Shown piece after piece: positions 19,490-28,346 of a DNA stretch of 64,000 bases; positions within the stretch are counted from its first letter, which is position 1, and each line of letters opens with the position of its first letter. This DNA comes from Rhizobiales bacterium CCH3-A5 (GTDB lineage: Bacteria > Pseudomonadota > Alphaproteobacteria > Rhizobiales > Beijerinckiaceae). A model generated the notes under the pieces. The model was not told the origin of the DNA, made no database searches, and was given only the letters and a program-made list of their open reading frames with translations. Made by a program: the position numbers and the translations under genes. Location: NCBI GenBank assembly GCA_001556025.1, contig LSIB01000006.1, positions 103,466 through 167,465 of the forward strand. The letters are read 5' to 3'.

Positions 19490-21478
19490 ATGCGCATCTT
19501 CGTCTTCCGCCCCGAAAGCGACGCCCAGCGCAGCGCGCAGGCCATCCGCGCGCGCGGCCACGAGCCGGTGCTGGCGCCGCTATTCACGATCGTCCGGCTG
19601 CCGGACGAAAGCCCCGAGGGCGAATTCGCCGCGATCGTCCTGACCAGCGGGAACGCCGTGGCGGCGCTCAGCGAGGGCCCGGCGGCATGGCGCGACCTGC
19701 CGGTCTTCAGCGTCGGGGCCCGCACGGCGGAAGCCGTCCGCGCGGCCGGATTCGGCGATGCCCGCAGCGCCGGCGGCGACCGCCACGACCTGTTCGACCT
19801 CATCGGCAGCAACCTGCCGGCCGGCGCGCGCCTGCTGCTGATCGCCGGCCGCGATCGTCATGACGATCTGCCCGACATGCTGGCGAAGGCCGGCTTCACC
19901 GTCGATATCTGGACAGCCTATGCGGCTGAGGCCGTCGCCATGCTGCCCGAGGAGGCCGCCAAGGCGATCGTCGAGGGCCGGGTCGATGCGGCCCTGCACT
20001 ATTCTCCGCGTGGAGCGGACACCTTCGTCAGGCTGGCCAAGGCCGTCCATCTGGGCGACGAGGCCATGGCACTGACCCATGTCGCGCTCTCGGCCGAGGT
20101 CGCGGCCCCGCTGATCGCTGCGGGAGCCGACACGGTTCTCGTCGCCGAGCACCCCGAGGAGGCGGCGCTTCTGGCCGCGCTCGACCAGGTATCGGCTCGC
20201 AATCGCAGGATGGAGGGAGCTACGGACATCCCCGCTGAGACGGCCGGCGTCGAGACCGACAAGGACGCGATGGCCGAGACCGAGACCTCATTACAAAGGC
20301 GTCCGCGCTCCCGCCGCACGCCGCCGACGTTGGAGGCCAAGGCGCAGGACGTGACCGAAGCTGCCACCGACGCGAAGGCGCAGGCCCTGGCGGCATCCTC
20401 CGCTTCAGTCCTGCCCACGGAGGCCCTACCCGAGGAATTCTCGGCTCCGCCTGTCGCGGAGCCTGCGCCTGACTCCGAATCCGAGGCGAAGCCGACCACC
20501 GCAGCCGCGGCGCCCGCCGCCGCCCGTCCCGAGCCGGTCCCGCAGCCGCGCCGCTCGCTTGTGCCCGCCATGGCGCTGGCCGGCATCGTCGGCGGCGTCA
20601 TCGGCGCGGGGCTCGTCATGCTGGCGATGAGCCGGGCCACGCCCGTGATTAGCGCCGAGGATGTCGCAGGCCTGCGCAGCCAGCTCGCGGCCCTCCAGAG
20701 CCGGACCGAGGCCCTGCAAGGCCAGGCGGCGGCGGCCGCCAAGGCCGGAGCCGACGCGCAGGCCGCGAGCAGCCGGGCGACGGAGCTGGCAACGGCCGCT
20801 CAGCGCGCGCCGATCCCCGATGCCGGCGCGATCGCCGGCCTGAGCGAGCAGGCGAAGCGCGCCGAGGCCGCCGCGGCTGCGATCGGACAGCGCCTGGACC
20901 AGGCGGCCCAGCGCATCGGCAGCGTCGAGACGCTCGCGAGGACGGCAGCAGAGCCGAGCCCGCAGGCGTTGGCTGCGGCCCGCATCGTGCTGGCCGAACG
21001 CGTCCGCACCGCCCTTGCCTCCGGCCAGCCCTTCGCGAGCGACGTCGCCGCGCTCCAGTCGGGCGGCGGCGCGGCAGAACAGCTCGCCGCGCTCAACGCC
21101 GTCGCCGCGACAGGCGCGCCGACCCAAGCGGCACTGCTGGCGCAGTTCAAGACGCATCAGGCGATGTTCGCGCGCGAGATGACGCCCGCCAGCGCGAGTT
21201 GGCAGGAGCAGTTGCTCGGCATCGCCAGCCGGGTCGTGACCATCCGCCCCGTCGGCGACACCGGCGCCAACGACCCTTCGACGCTGGTGATCAGGCTCGA
21301 GAACGCCATCTCCGGCGGCAGGATCGGCATGGCCGCGACGCTCTGGGGCCAGTTGCCGGAGCCCGCGCGGCGCGCCAGCGCCGAATTCGGCGTCAATCTT
21401 CAGAAACGCGCCGCCGCCGATGCGGCGATCGCGAAAATCGCGCAGGATGCCGTCGCCGCGCTCGGCGCGGCCGGCTGA
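19490..21478 (+). CDS. hemD: Uroporphyrinogen-III synthase fused to a mitofilin (Mic60-like) domain
   Basis: 662 residues, against about 240 for HemD alone. Residues 1-235 are a HEM4 domain (MRIFVFRPESDAQRSA, IVLTSGNAVAALSEG, ALHYSPRGADTF). An Ala/Pro/Glu-rich linker (about 240-355) leads to one membrane helix (about 359-381), a coiled-coil-like Ala/Gln-rich region (about 390-490) and a C-terminal mitofilin-like helical domain (about 500-655). In most alphaproteobacteria the two parts are adjacent genes. An internal in-frame ATG at 20270 with AAGGA at 20261-20265 might allow separate synthesis of the membrane part. HemD closes hydroxymethylbilane to uroporphyrinogen III; the Mic60-like part shapes inner-membrane invaginations. 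Confidence 0.85.
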   Translation: MRIFVFRPESDAQRSAQAIRARGHEPVLAPLFTIVRLPDESPEGEFAAIVLTSGNAVAALSEGPAAWRDLPVFSVGARTAEAVRAAGFGDARSAGGDRHDLFDLIGSNLPAGARLLLIAGRDRHDDLPDMLAKAGFTVDIWTAYAAEAVAMLPEEAAKAIVEGRVDAALHYSPRGADTFVRLAKAVHLGDEAMALTHVALSAEVAAPLIAAGADTVLVAEHPEEAALLAALDQVSARNRRMEGATDIPAETAGVETDKDAMAETETSLQRRPRSRRTPPTLEAKAQDVTEAATDAKAQALAASSASVLPTEALPEEFSAPPVAEPAPDSESEAKPTTAAAAPAAARPEPVPQPRRSLVPAMALAGIVGGVIGAGLVMLAMSRATPVISAEDVAGLRSQLAALQSRTEALQGQAAAAAKAGADAQAASSRATELATAAQRAPIPDAGAIAGLSEQAKRAEAAAAAIGQRLDQAAQRIGSVETLARTAAEPSPQALAAARIVLAERVRTALASGQPFASDVAALQSGGGAAEQLAALNAVAATGAPTQAALLAQFKTHQAMFAREMTPASASWQEQLLGIASRVVTIRPVGDTGANDPSTLVIRLENAISGGRIGMAATLWGQLPEPARRASAEFGVNLQKRAAADAAIAKIAQDAVAALGAAG

Positions 21479-21495
21479 CGTAAAGGATAGAGTCC

Positions 21496-23265
21496 ATGGT
21501 TCGCGTTCTGCTCTATCTCGCCGTCATCGCCGCGCTCGCCATCGGCGCCGTCTGGCTCGCCGACCGGCCGGGCGAGGTCACCATGGTCTGGCAGGGCTAC
21601 AGGATCGAGACCTCGGTCGCCATCGCGGCGATCGGGGTCGTCGTCCTCGCCATGCTGGCGATGCTCGGCTGGTCCGTGCTGCGTTTCGTGCTCGGCCTGC
21701 CCGGCGCCTTCAGCTTCGCCTCCCGCGCACGCCGCCGGGCGCGCGGCTTCGAGGCCGTATCGCGCGGCATGGTCGCGATCGGCGCCGGCGACCCCGTCGC
21801 CGCAGGCCGCCACGCCAGCGACGCCCGCCGCTTTGCCGGAAACGAGCCGCTGACCCTGCTGCTGGAAGCGCAATCCGCCCAGCTTTCCGGCGACCGCGGC
21901 AAGGCGGAAGCCGCCTTCAAGCAGATGCTCGACAGGCCCGAGACGCGCGTGCTCGGCCTGCGCGGTCTGTTCGTCGAGGCCAGACGTCGCGGCGACATGA
22001 CGGCCGCGCGCGCCTTCGCCGACGACGCCGTGCGCCGCTCGCCCTCGCTCGCCTGGGCGAACGACGCCCTGCTCGATTTCCACACCAGCGCCGGAGACTG
22101 GCCCGCCGCCCGCACCGCCGTGGAGCGCCGCGCCGCGCTGAGACTGGCGGAGAAGACCGAAGCGCGCCGCCAGCGCGCCGTGCTTCTGGCCGCCGAAGCA
22201 TTGGAAGCCAAGGGCCGCGAGCCCGAGAAGGCGCTGGCCGCCGCACTGGAGGCGGTGAAGCTCGCGCCCGGCCTGACGCCGGCCGCGACGCTGGCCGGCC
22301 GCATGCTCTCGGAGCGCGGCGACATCCGTAAGGCAGCCAAGCTGCTGGAAGCCGCCTGGAAGGAAGCCTCCCATCCCGACATCGCCGCCGCCTATCTCGA
22401 CGTGCGCCCGGGCGACAGCGCGCAGGACAGGCTGGCGCGCGCCGTGACGCTCACCAGGCTCAGGCCGGCCGATCCCGAAGGCGTGCTGGCGCTGGCCGGA
22501 GCTGCGATCCATGCCCATGACTTCGCGAAAGCCCGCGAGACGCTCAGGCCGCTGCTCGCCGGCGGCGCATCCGTGCGCGCCTGCCTGCTGATGGCCGAAC
22601 TGGAAGAGGCCGAACACGGCGCGGCCGGGCGCGTGCGCGAATGGCTGGCGCGCGCCACCCGCGCCCCGCGCGACGCCGCCTGGGTCGCGGACGGACTGGT
22701 CTCCGACGAATGGATGCCGGTCTCGCCGATCTCGGGCCGGCTCGACGCTTTCGTCTGGACCGTGCCGCCCGCCACGCTCGGCAGCCGCGCGAACGGCATG
22801 GACGACGTGCTGGCCGATCTGGACGACCCCTCCGCGCCGCTGATCGAGGCCCGCGCAGACAACAGCCGCGTCGAGCCCGAGCCCGCCACGATCATTGCGC
22901 CCAAGCCAGACGCAAAGCCCGTCATCAAACCCGAGCCGGAACCGGCGAAGGCTCCGGCTCCCACGCCCGGCCCCGTGGCGGCGGAGCCGGTCGCGGTCGT
23001 GACGCCGCAGCCGAAGCCCGAGCCAAAACCTGCTCCCCCCGCCATCATCGAGCATGAGCCCGGACAAGAGCCCAAGCACGAGCCAAAGATCGAGCAGAAG
23101 CACGCGCCGAAGCCGGAGGCGGCTGTCGCGAAGCCCGCCGTCAACGGGACAGGCCATGCCAAGCCGGTAATCTTCCCGGTCTCGCATGCGCCTGACGATC
23201 CCGGACCGGAAGAGGCTCAGCCGCCCGAAGCCGATAAGAAGGCGAAGTTCCGCATCTTCGGTTGA
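21496..23265 (+). CDS. HemY-like TPR membrane protein with Pro/Glu/Lys-rich tail
   Basis: 589 residues, starting 17 nt after the HemD fusion. Two N-terminal membrane helices (about 3-20 and 38-60), the HemY_N domain with KGYRIE-like element GEVTMVWQGYRIETSV, then TPR-type helical repeats (about 110-400). The last 130 residues are dominated by Pro, Glu, Lys and Ala (PKPEPKPAPP and similar). This is the HemY of hemCDXY operons, a membrane scaffold of uncertain role, not protoporphyrinogen oxidase. The tail length is greater than in enterobacterial HemY. Confidence 0.85.
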   Translation: MVRVLLYLAVIAALAIGAVWLADRPGEVTMVWQGYRIETSVAIAAIGVVVLAMLAMLGWSVLRFVLGLPGAFSFASRARRRARGFEAVSRGMVAIGAGDPVAAGRHASDARRFAGNEPLTLLLEAQSAQLSGDRGKAEAAFKQMLDRPETRVLGLRGLFVEARRRGDMTAARAFADDAVRRSPSLAWANDALLDFHTSAGDWPAARTAVERRAALRLAEKTEARRQRAVLLAAEALEAKGREPEKALAAALEAVKLAPGLTPAATLAGRMLSERGDIRKAAKLLEAAWKEASHPDIAAAYLDVRPGDSAQDRLARAVTLTRLRPADPEGVLALAGAAIHAHDFAKARETLRPLLAGGASVRACLLMAELEEAEHGAAGRVREWLARATRAPRDAAWVADGLVSDEWMPVSPISGRLDAFVWTVPPATLGSRANGMDDVLADLDDPSAPLIEARADNSRVEPEPATIIAPKPDAKPVIKPEPEPAKAPAPTPGPVAAEPVAVVTPQPKPEPKPAPPAIIEHEPGQEPKHEPKIEQKHAPKPEAAVAKPAVNGTGHAKPVIFPVSHAPDDPGPEEAQPPEADKKAKFRIFG

Positions 23266-23272
23266 AACCGTT

Positions 23273-24163
23273 TCAGCCCGCGATCCAGCGTCTCAGACCA
23301 TCGGCCAGCGCCTCATAGGCCAGCCGCACCGGGCGGCTGGCGCGCTGGTCTTCATGCATGCAGAGCCAGACATCGAGCTTGAACGCCAGTGCTCCCGCCA
23401 GCACCGGCCTCAGCTGCGGATTGCGTGCCGCGATCCTCGCCTGACACGCTCCGATGCCGAGCCCGGCCCGCAGGGCCGCCAACTGGGCGAGGTCGCTGTC
23501 GCTGCGCAGGCTGAACAATTCGCGATCGAGCTCGATCACGCCCTTGGCCAGCGCGCGCGCCGAGTGGTCGTTCCGGTCGAAACCGATGACGTGGAAGCGC
23601 GGCAGATCCGACAGTGCAGACGGCGCGCCGTGGCGGGCGAGATAGCGCTCATGCGCATAGAGCCCGAGGTCGACATGGCCGAGATGCTGGGCGATCAGCG
23701 CCTCCTGCACCGGCCGCACCATGCGCACGGCGATGTCGGCGTCTCGCCGCAGCAGGTCGTCGGTGCGGTTGCTGAGCACGAGTTCGACCACCAGCGCCGG
23801 ATGCGCCTCCTGCAGCCCTGCAAGGATATCCGGCAGCACCTCCGCACCCATGATCTCGCTGGCGGTAATGCGCACCGTGCCGCCGGCCTCGCTGCGGGCC
23901 CCGTCGGCGCTGCGGCGAAGCGAGGCCGCCGCAGCCTCCATCGCCTCGGCCTGCGCCAGCAGGGCCAGCGCGGCCGGCGTAGGGCTGAGCCCGCCTTGCG
24001 AACGGGTGAACAGCGACAGGCCGAGGCCTGATTCCAGCGCCTCGATGTGGCGGCCGAGCGTCGGCTGCGTCGCGCCGAGCACACGCGCCGCGCCCGACAG
24101 GCTGCCCTGCCGCGCCACGGCGAGAAAGGAGCGCCAGAGATCCCATGTCACCTGATCGGCCAT
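23273..24163 (-). CDS. LysR-family transcriptional regulator
   Basis: 296 residues. N-terminal winged helix (LWRSFLAVARQGSLSGAARV, LGATQPTLGRHIEALE) and a C-terminal periplasmic-binding-like effector domain. Convergent with the HemY gene (8 nt apart) and divergent from a nucleoside-sugar epimerase-like gene at 24252, its likely target. The palindrome ATACG-AAAA-CGTAT (24162-24175) overlaps its start codon and suggests autoregulation. Confidence 0.93.
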   Translation of the reverse strand: MADQVTWDLWRSFLAVARQGSLSGAARVLGATQPTLGRHIEALESGLGLSLFTRSQGGLSPTPAALALLAQAEAMEAAAASLRRSADGARSEAGGTVRITASEIMGAEVLPDILAGLQEAHPALVVELVLSNRTDDLLRRDADIAVRMVRPVQEALIAQHLGHVDLGLYAHERYLARHGAPSALSDLPRFHVIGFDRNDHSARALAKGVIELDRELFSLRSDSDLAQLAALRAGLGIGACQARIAARNPQLRPVLAGALAFKLDVWLCMHEDQRASRPVRLAYEALADGLRRWIAG

Positions 24164-24175
24164 ACGAAAACGTAT
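24162..24175. promoter_or_regulatory. Palindromic operator at the LysR start
   Basis: ATACG (24162-24166), AAAA, CGTAT (24171-24175): perfect 5-bp arms overlapping the LysR start codon in the divergent promoter region. Possible LysR-type binding site. Confidence 0.35.
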
Positions 24176-24251
24176 AGTGACTGTTTCAGATTAGGCAATT
24201 TTCGTTTCGCCAGGAGAGGGCCATCCTGTCTCCATCGCAACGGAGATCGCC

Positions 24252-25262
24252 ATGTCCCACATCGCCAAAGACAAACCCATAGCCCTCGTGCTCGGCATCA
24301 CCGGCGGGCTCGGCCGCGCGCTCGCCATAGCTCTGCATGGCCGCGGTTACGCCATTCGCGCCCTGGCGCGCGATGTCGCCAAAGCCGAGGCGAAGACCCG
24401 CCTGCCCTTCGCCATCGACTGGCGCCGGGGAGACGCTTTCGACCGCGGCGCGGTGCTGCACGCCGCCGACGGCGCCGGCGTCATCGCCCACGCCGTCAAC
24501 CCGCCCGGATACGCGAAATGGCGCGAACTGGCGGTGCCGATGCTCGCCAACACTATCGTCGCCGCCCAGCATTCCGGCGCGCGCATCCTCTTTCCCGGCA
24601 ACATCTACGCCTTCGGCCCCGAGGCGGGCGCCCTGATCAACGAGGCCAGCCCGCAGAACCCCAACACGGTCAAGGGCGCCGTCCGCATGGACATGGAGGC
24701 GATGCTGCGCCACGCCGCCGGGCATGGCGTGCGCTCGCTTATCGTCCGCGCCGGGGATTTCTTCGGGCCCGACGTGCCAAGTTCCTGGTTCTCTCAGGCG
24801 CTGGTCAAGGGCGGCCACGAGGCGACGGTGATCCAGCAGCTCGGCGCGCCCGGAATCGGCCATGCCTGGGCCTATGCGCCCGATCTCGCCGAAACCTTCA
24901 TGCGCCTGCTGGACCGGCAGGCCGATCTCGCCACCCACGACGTCTTCCATTTCGACGGCCACTGGGATGCCGATGGCAGCACGATGACGGCGGCGGTGCA
25001 GCGCGCGCTCGGCGGCCACGTCCCGATCCGGCGCTTCTTCTGGCCGCAGATCTATCTGCTCGCCCCCTTCGTCACCTTCCTGCGCGAGCTGATCGAGATG
25101 CGCTGGGTCTGGCGCGAGCCGGTCCGCCTCGACAACCGCAAGCTCGAAGCGCTGATCGGCCCCGAGCCGCACACGCCGCTGGCGGCCGCCATCGCCGCCT
25201 CGCTCGGGCCTGCGCCGTCCCATCGACAGGAGCGCCACGCCCATGCCGTCGCCAACGCCTGA
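24252..25262 (+). CDS. NAD-dependent epimerase/dehydratase family protein
   Basis: 336 residues, extended short-chain dehydrogenase fold. The nucleotide-binding motif is modified: VLGITGGLGRALAIALHGRG gives Gly-x2-Gly-x2-Gly. ILFPGNIYAFGPEAG replaces the usual active-site Tyr-x3-Lys context, so it may be an atypical or NAD-binding-only member. Encoded next to a divergent LysR gene and 43 nt before a DUF4386 membrane protein. Substrate unknown. Confidence 0.8.
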   Translation: MSHIAKDKPIALVLGITGGLGRALAIALHGRGYAIRALARDVAKAEAKTRLPFAIDWRRGDAFDRGAVLHAADGAGVIAHAVNPPGYAKWRELAVPMLANTIVAAQHSGARILFPGNIYAFGPEAGALINEASPQNPNTVKGAVRMDMEAMLRHAAGHGVRSLIVRAGDFFGPDVPSSWFSQALVKGGHEATVIQQLGAPGIGHAWAYAPDLAETFMRLLDRQADLATHDVFHFDGHWDADGSTMTAAVQRALGGHVPIRRFFWPQIYLLAPFVTFLRELIEMRWVWREPVRLDNRKLEALIGPEPHTPLAAAIAASLGPAPSHRQERHAHAVANA

Positions 25263-25305
25263 GCCAGATGCGCAGAACCCGATTTCTTCTCGAAAGGACC
25301 AGATC

Positions 25306-26052
25306 ATGATCGCCTCCCAAAGCCTTGATGCCACCACCGCCGCGCCTCAGCCGACAGCACGACGCGCCCGAAGCAGCCTCGCCCGCGCCACGGCCGGCCT
25401 CGCCATCGCCCAGACGGCGCTGTTCGCGATCCCGATGATCGTGCTCGGCCGCGCCATCGGCTGGCCGGCGTCGCTCAGGCTCCCTGCCGAGGAGGCGCTG
25501 CCCCTGATCGCCGCGCAGGCCGACGCGGTGCTCCTCGGCTACGGCGCGTATCTCCTCGTCTCGCTGGCGCTGATCCCGCTCGCCTTCGCCTTGCGCGCGT
25601 GGTTGAGGACGCAGGGGCTGGACGGCTGGCTGCTCGATGCCGTCGCCTTCACAGGGGCTGCCGCCGGCCTGTTCAAGACGCTCGGCATCGTGCGCTGGCT
25701 CTCGGTGATGCCGATGCTGGCGGGCGAGTTCGAGCGCGCCGCCGACCCGGTCAGGCGCGAGGCCGTCGCGCTCGCCTACCGCACCACCAACGCCTATGCA
25801 GGCGCGGTCGGCGAGTTGCTCGGCGTGCAGATCCTGAGCGGGCTCTGGCTCGTCGCGGTCGCCATTCTTCTGCAACGGACCGGGCGGCGCTGGCTCGGGG
25901 GCTTCGGCCTGCTCTGCGGCGCACTGTTCCTCGCCACGGCGCTGCGGCTGATCTGGCCTGCCGCAGGCATGCTGCAGAGCGCGGCCGTGCCGTTGGCTCT
26001 GGTCTGGTTCCTGTCGTTGGCAGCCTCGCTCTGGCGCGACCGTCGCGCCTGA
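25306..26052 (+). CDS. DUF4386-like integral membrane protein
   Basis: 248 residues from ATG 25306, with AAGGA upstream; a farther start at 25243 would overlap the previous gene. About six membrane helices, and internal motifs resembling DUF4386 (ALAYRTTNAYAGAVGELLG, LGIVRWLSVMPMLAGEFERA). Function of the family is unknown. Likely co-transcribed with the epimerase gene and under the LysR regulator. Confidence 0.75.
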   Translation: MIASQSLDATTAAPQPTARRARSSLARATAGLAIAQTALFAIPMIVLGRAIGWPASLRLPAEEALPLIAAQADAVLLGYGAYLLVSLALIPLAFALRAWLRTQGLDGWLLDAVAFTGAAAGLFKTLGIVRWLSVMPMLAGEFERAADPVRREAVALAYRTTNAYAGAVGELLGVQILSGLWLVAVAILLQRTGRRWLGGFGLLCGALFLATALRLIWPAAGMLQSAAVPLALVWFLSLAASLWRDRRA

Positions 26053-26069
26053 GCCCGGCACGTCATCGA

Positions 26070-26099
26070 AAGGGGGTGCGCTCGCAAGGCGCACCCCTT
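26070..26099 (+). terminator. Hairpin after the DUF4386 gene, weak terminator candidate
   Basis: Stem AAGGGGGTGCGC / GCGCACCCCTT with one bulged G and a 7-nt loop. No T run follows, so Rho-independent termination is uncertain. Lies between the DUF4386 stop and rluD. Confidence 0.4.
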
Positions 26100-26110
26100 A
26101 TAGCGTCGCG

Positions 26111-27145
26111 ATGACCTCGAACACGACCACTCAGGACGCCTGCGGCGTGACGCTCGTCGTCACCGCCGAACAGGCCGGAACCCGGCTCGACAAAGCCTTG
26201 ACGCTGCTTTCCGTCGAGATCTCGCGCGCGCGCCTCCAGCAGGTCATCAAGGAGGGCGGCGTCAGGCTGAACGGCGCGGTCTTCACCGACGGCAGTCGCA
26301 AGGTCGTCGAGGGCGATGAACTGGCGCTGGTCATGCCGGAAGCCAGGCCCGCCGACCCGGTCGGGCAGGACATCCCCCTGAACGTCGTGTTCGAGGACGA
26401 CTACCTGATCGTCATCGACAAGCCGGCCGGGCTCGTCGTCCATCCCGCCGGCGGCCATGAGGACGGCACGCTGGTCAACGCGCTGATCGCCCATTGCGGC
26501 GCAAGTCTCTCGGGCGTCGGCGGCGTGCGAAGGCCCGGCATCGTTCATCGGCTCGACAAGGACACCAGCGGGTTGCTGGTCGTCGCCAAGACCGACAAGG
26601 CCCATCAGGGACTGGCGAAACAGTTCGCCGACCATGGCCGCACCGGCCCGCTGGAGCGCGCCTATCTCGCCATCGCCTGGGGAGTACCGCGAAGGCACAA
26701 CGGCACGATCGAAGCCAATCTCGAACGATCCAACCGCAACCGCGAGAAGATGGCGGTCGTCGCCGAGGACAAAGGCCGCGAGGCGATCACGCATTTTACC
26801 GTGATCGACCGCTATCCGGCCCTGCTCAAGGGCACGGAGGAGACCGAACCTCTGGCAAGCCTGATCGAGTGCCGGCTGGAAACCGGCCGCACGCACCAGA
26901 TCCGCGTGCATATGAGCCATATCGGCCATCCGCTGCTGGGCGACCAGCTCTACGGCTCGGGATTCATGACCAAGGCCTCGCGTCTGCCCGAGAAGGCGCG
27001 CGCTGCGCTCGATGCGCTGGGCCGGCAGGCCCTGCATGCCGCGCTGCTCGGCTTCGCCCATCCCGTCACCGGCGAGGACATGCATTTCGAATCCGAGCCA
27101 CCGGAAGATTTTGCATGGCTGCAAACAGAACTCGCGGCCCTGTGA
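26111..27145 (+). CDS. rluD: 23S rRNA pseudouridine synthase, RluA/RluD family
   Basis: 344 residues. An N-terminal S4 domain (AGTRLDKALTLLSVEISRAR) is followed by the pseudouridine synthase domain. The catalytic Asp lies in the signature HRLDKDTSGLLVVAKT. Also ECRLETGRTHQIRVHMSHIGHPLLGD. Length and S4 domain fit RluD, which modifies helix 69 of 23S rRNA. The preceding hairpin separates it from the DUF4386 gene; rpoH follows at 220 nt, a common rhizobial order. Confidence 0.92.
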   Translation: MTSNTTTQDACGVTLVVTAEQAGTRLDKALTLLSVEISRARLQQVIKEGGVRLNGAVFTDGSRKVVEGDELALVMPEARPADPVGQDIPLNVVFEDDYLIVIDKPAGLVVHPAGGHEDGTLVNALIAHCGASLSGVGGVRRPGIVHRLDKDTSGLLVVAKTDKAHQGLAKQFADHGRTGPLERAYLAIAWGVPRRHNGTIEANLERSNRNREKMAVVAEDKGREAITHFTVIDRYPALLKGTEETEPLASLIECRLETGRTHQIRVHMSHIGHPLLGDQLYGSGFMTKASRLPEKARAALDALGRQALHAALLGFAHPVTGEDMHFESEPPEDFAWLQTELAAL

Positions 27146-27364
27146 GCCAATCGGGCTCGGCTGCCCATTTTCCGCCAATCTCGGCTGGTCTATACTGCGT
27201 TGCGGAGGCGGATGGCCAAGGGGGCGTCGCCTTCGACAAATCGCGCTCATGAACCTGCGCGCATCCGGCGCGTTAGGTTACGTCATGGGCAAAAGCCGGC
27301 ATGGGGGTTTAAGACCCGTCCGGTTGGCTTGCCGCGAAGCGGGAGCCGGAAAGGAATAGCGAGC

Positions 27365-28261
27365 ATGGCTGCGGCTTCATTGCCCGTCCTGTCCGCCGAA
27401 GGCGGACTGTCACGGTATCTCGACGAAATCCGCAAGTTCCCGATGCTGGAACCCAACGAGGAGTTCATGCTGGCCAAGAGCTGGCGTGAGCATGGCGACC
27501 GCGACGCGGCGGACAAGCTCGTCACCTCGCACTTAAGGCTCGTCGCCAAGATCGCGATGGGTTATCGCGGCTATGGCCTGCCGATCGGCGAGGTCGTCTC
27601 CGAAGGCAATGTCGGCCTGATGCAGGCGGTCAAGCGCTTCGAACCCGACAAGGGGTTCCGCCTCGCGACCTATGCGATGTGGTGGATCAAGGCCTCGATC
27701 CAGGAATACATCCTGCGCTCCTGGTCGCTGGTGAAGATGGGCACCACAGCCAACCAGAAGAAGCTGTTCTTCAACCTGCGCAAGGCCAAGAGCAAGATCT
27801 CGGCGCTGGGCGAGGGCGATCTGCGTCCCGAGCAGGTCAAGGTCATCGCGACCAAGCTCGGCGTCAACGAGCAGGACGTGATCGACATGAACCGCCGTCT
27901 CGGCGGCGATTCGTCGCTCAACACGCCCCTGCGCGAGGATGGCGACGGCGAATGGCAGGACTGGCTGGTCGACGACAGCGAGAGTCAGGAGCGCCGTTTT
28001 GCGGAAACGCAGGAAAGCGACAACCGGCACTCGGCCCTGCGCGAGGCGCTGGAGGTGCTGAACCCGCGCGAGCGCCGCATCTTCGAGGCGCGCCGGCTGG
28101 TCGACGACCCGATCACGCTGGAGCAGCTCTCGGAAGAGTTCGGCGTCTCGCGCGAGCGCGTCCGCCAGATCGAGGTCCGCGCCTTCGAGAAGGTGCAGGA
28201 GGCGGTGAAGAAGGCGATCGTGCGCATCGAGGCGCCGCGCATGGCGCTGCCGGCGGCGTGA
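27365..28261 (+). CDS. rpoH: RNA polymerase sigma factor RpoH (sigma-32), copy 1
   Basis: 298 residues from ATG 27365 after AAGGAA. Region 1.2 (LSRYLDEIRKFPMLEPNEEF), region 2 (GLPIGEVVSEGNVGLMQAVK, AMWWIKASIQEYILRSWSLV), and the RpoH-specific segment KKLFFNLRKAKSKI. Region 4 includes LSEEFGVSRERVRQIEVRAFEKVQ. Directs heat-shock transcription. The 219-nt leader includes TATACT (27191-27196) as a possible -10 box; the -35 is unclear. More similar to canonical RpoH than the second copy at 39057. Confidence 0.95.
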   Translation: MAAASLPVLSAEGGLSRYLDEIRKFPMLEPNEEFMLAKSWREHGDRDAADKLVTSHLRLVAKIAMGYRGYGLPIGEVVSEGNVGLMQAVKRFEPDKGFRLATYAMWWIKASIQEYILRSWSLVKMGTTANQKKLFFNLRKAKSKISALGEGDLRPEQVKVIATKLGVNEQDVIDMNRRLGGDSSLNTPLREDGDGEWQDWLVDDSESQERRFAETQESDNRHSALREALEVLNPRERRIFEARRLVDDPITLEQLSEEFGVSRERVRQIEVRAFEKVQEAVKKAIVRIEAPRMALPAA

Positions 28262-28290
28262 GCCATCCGACTACGGCCGGCGAGTTTGAA

Positions 28291-28315
28291 AGGGGCGCGC
28301 GAGCGCCCCTTTTTT
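28291..28315 (+). terminator. Rho-independent terminator of rpoH
   Basis: AGGGGCGC (28291-28298), 4-nt loop, GCGCCCCT (28303-28310), followed by TTTTT. It is 29 nt after the rpoH stop. Confidence 0.88.
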
Positions 28316-28346
28316 CGTCGTTCGCTGTGCTTGCAATGAACGACGC

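Noticed and set aside
28316..28346. Third copy of the dispersed palindrome after rpoH
   Set aside because: Only a short, degenerate stretch (TCGCTGTGCTTGCAATGA) resembles one arm; no partner arm.
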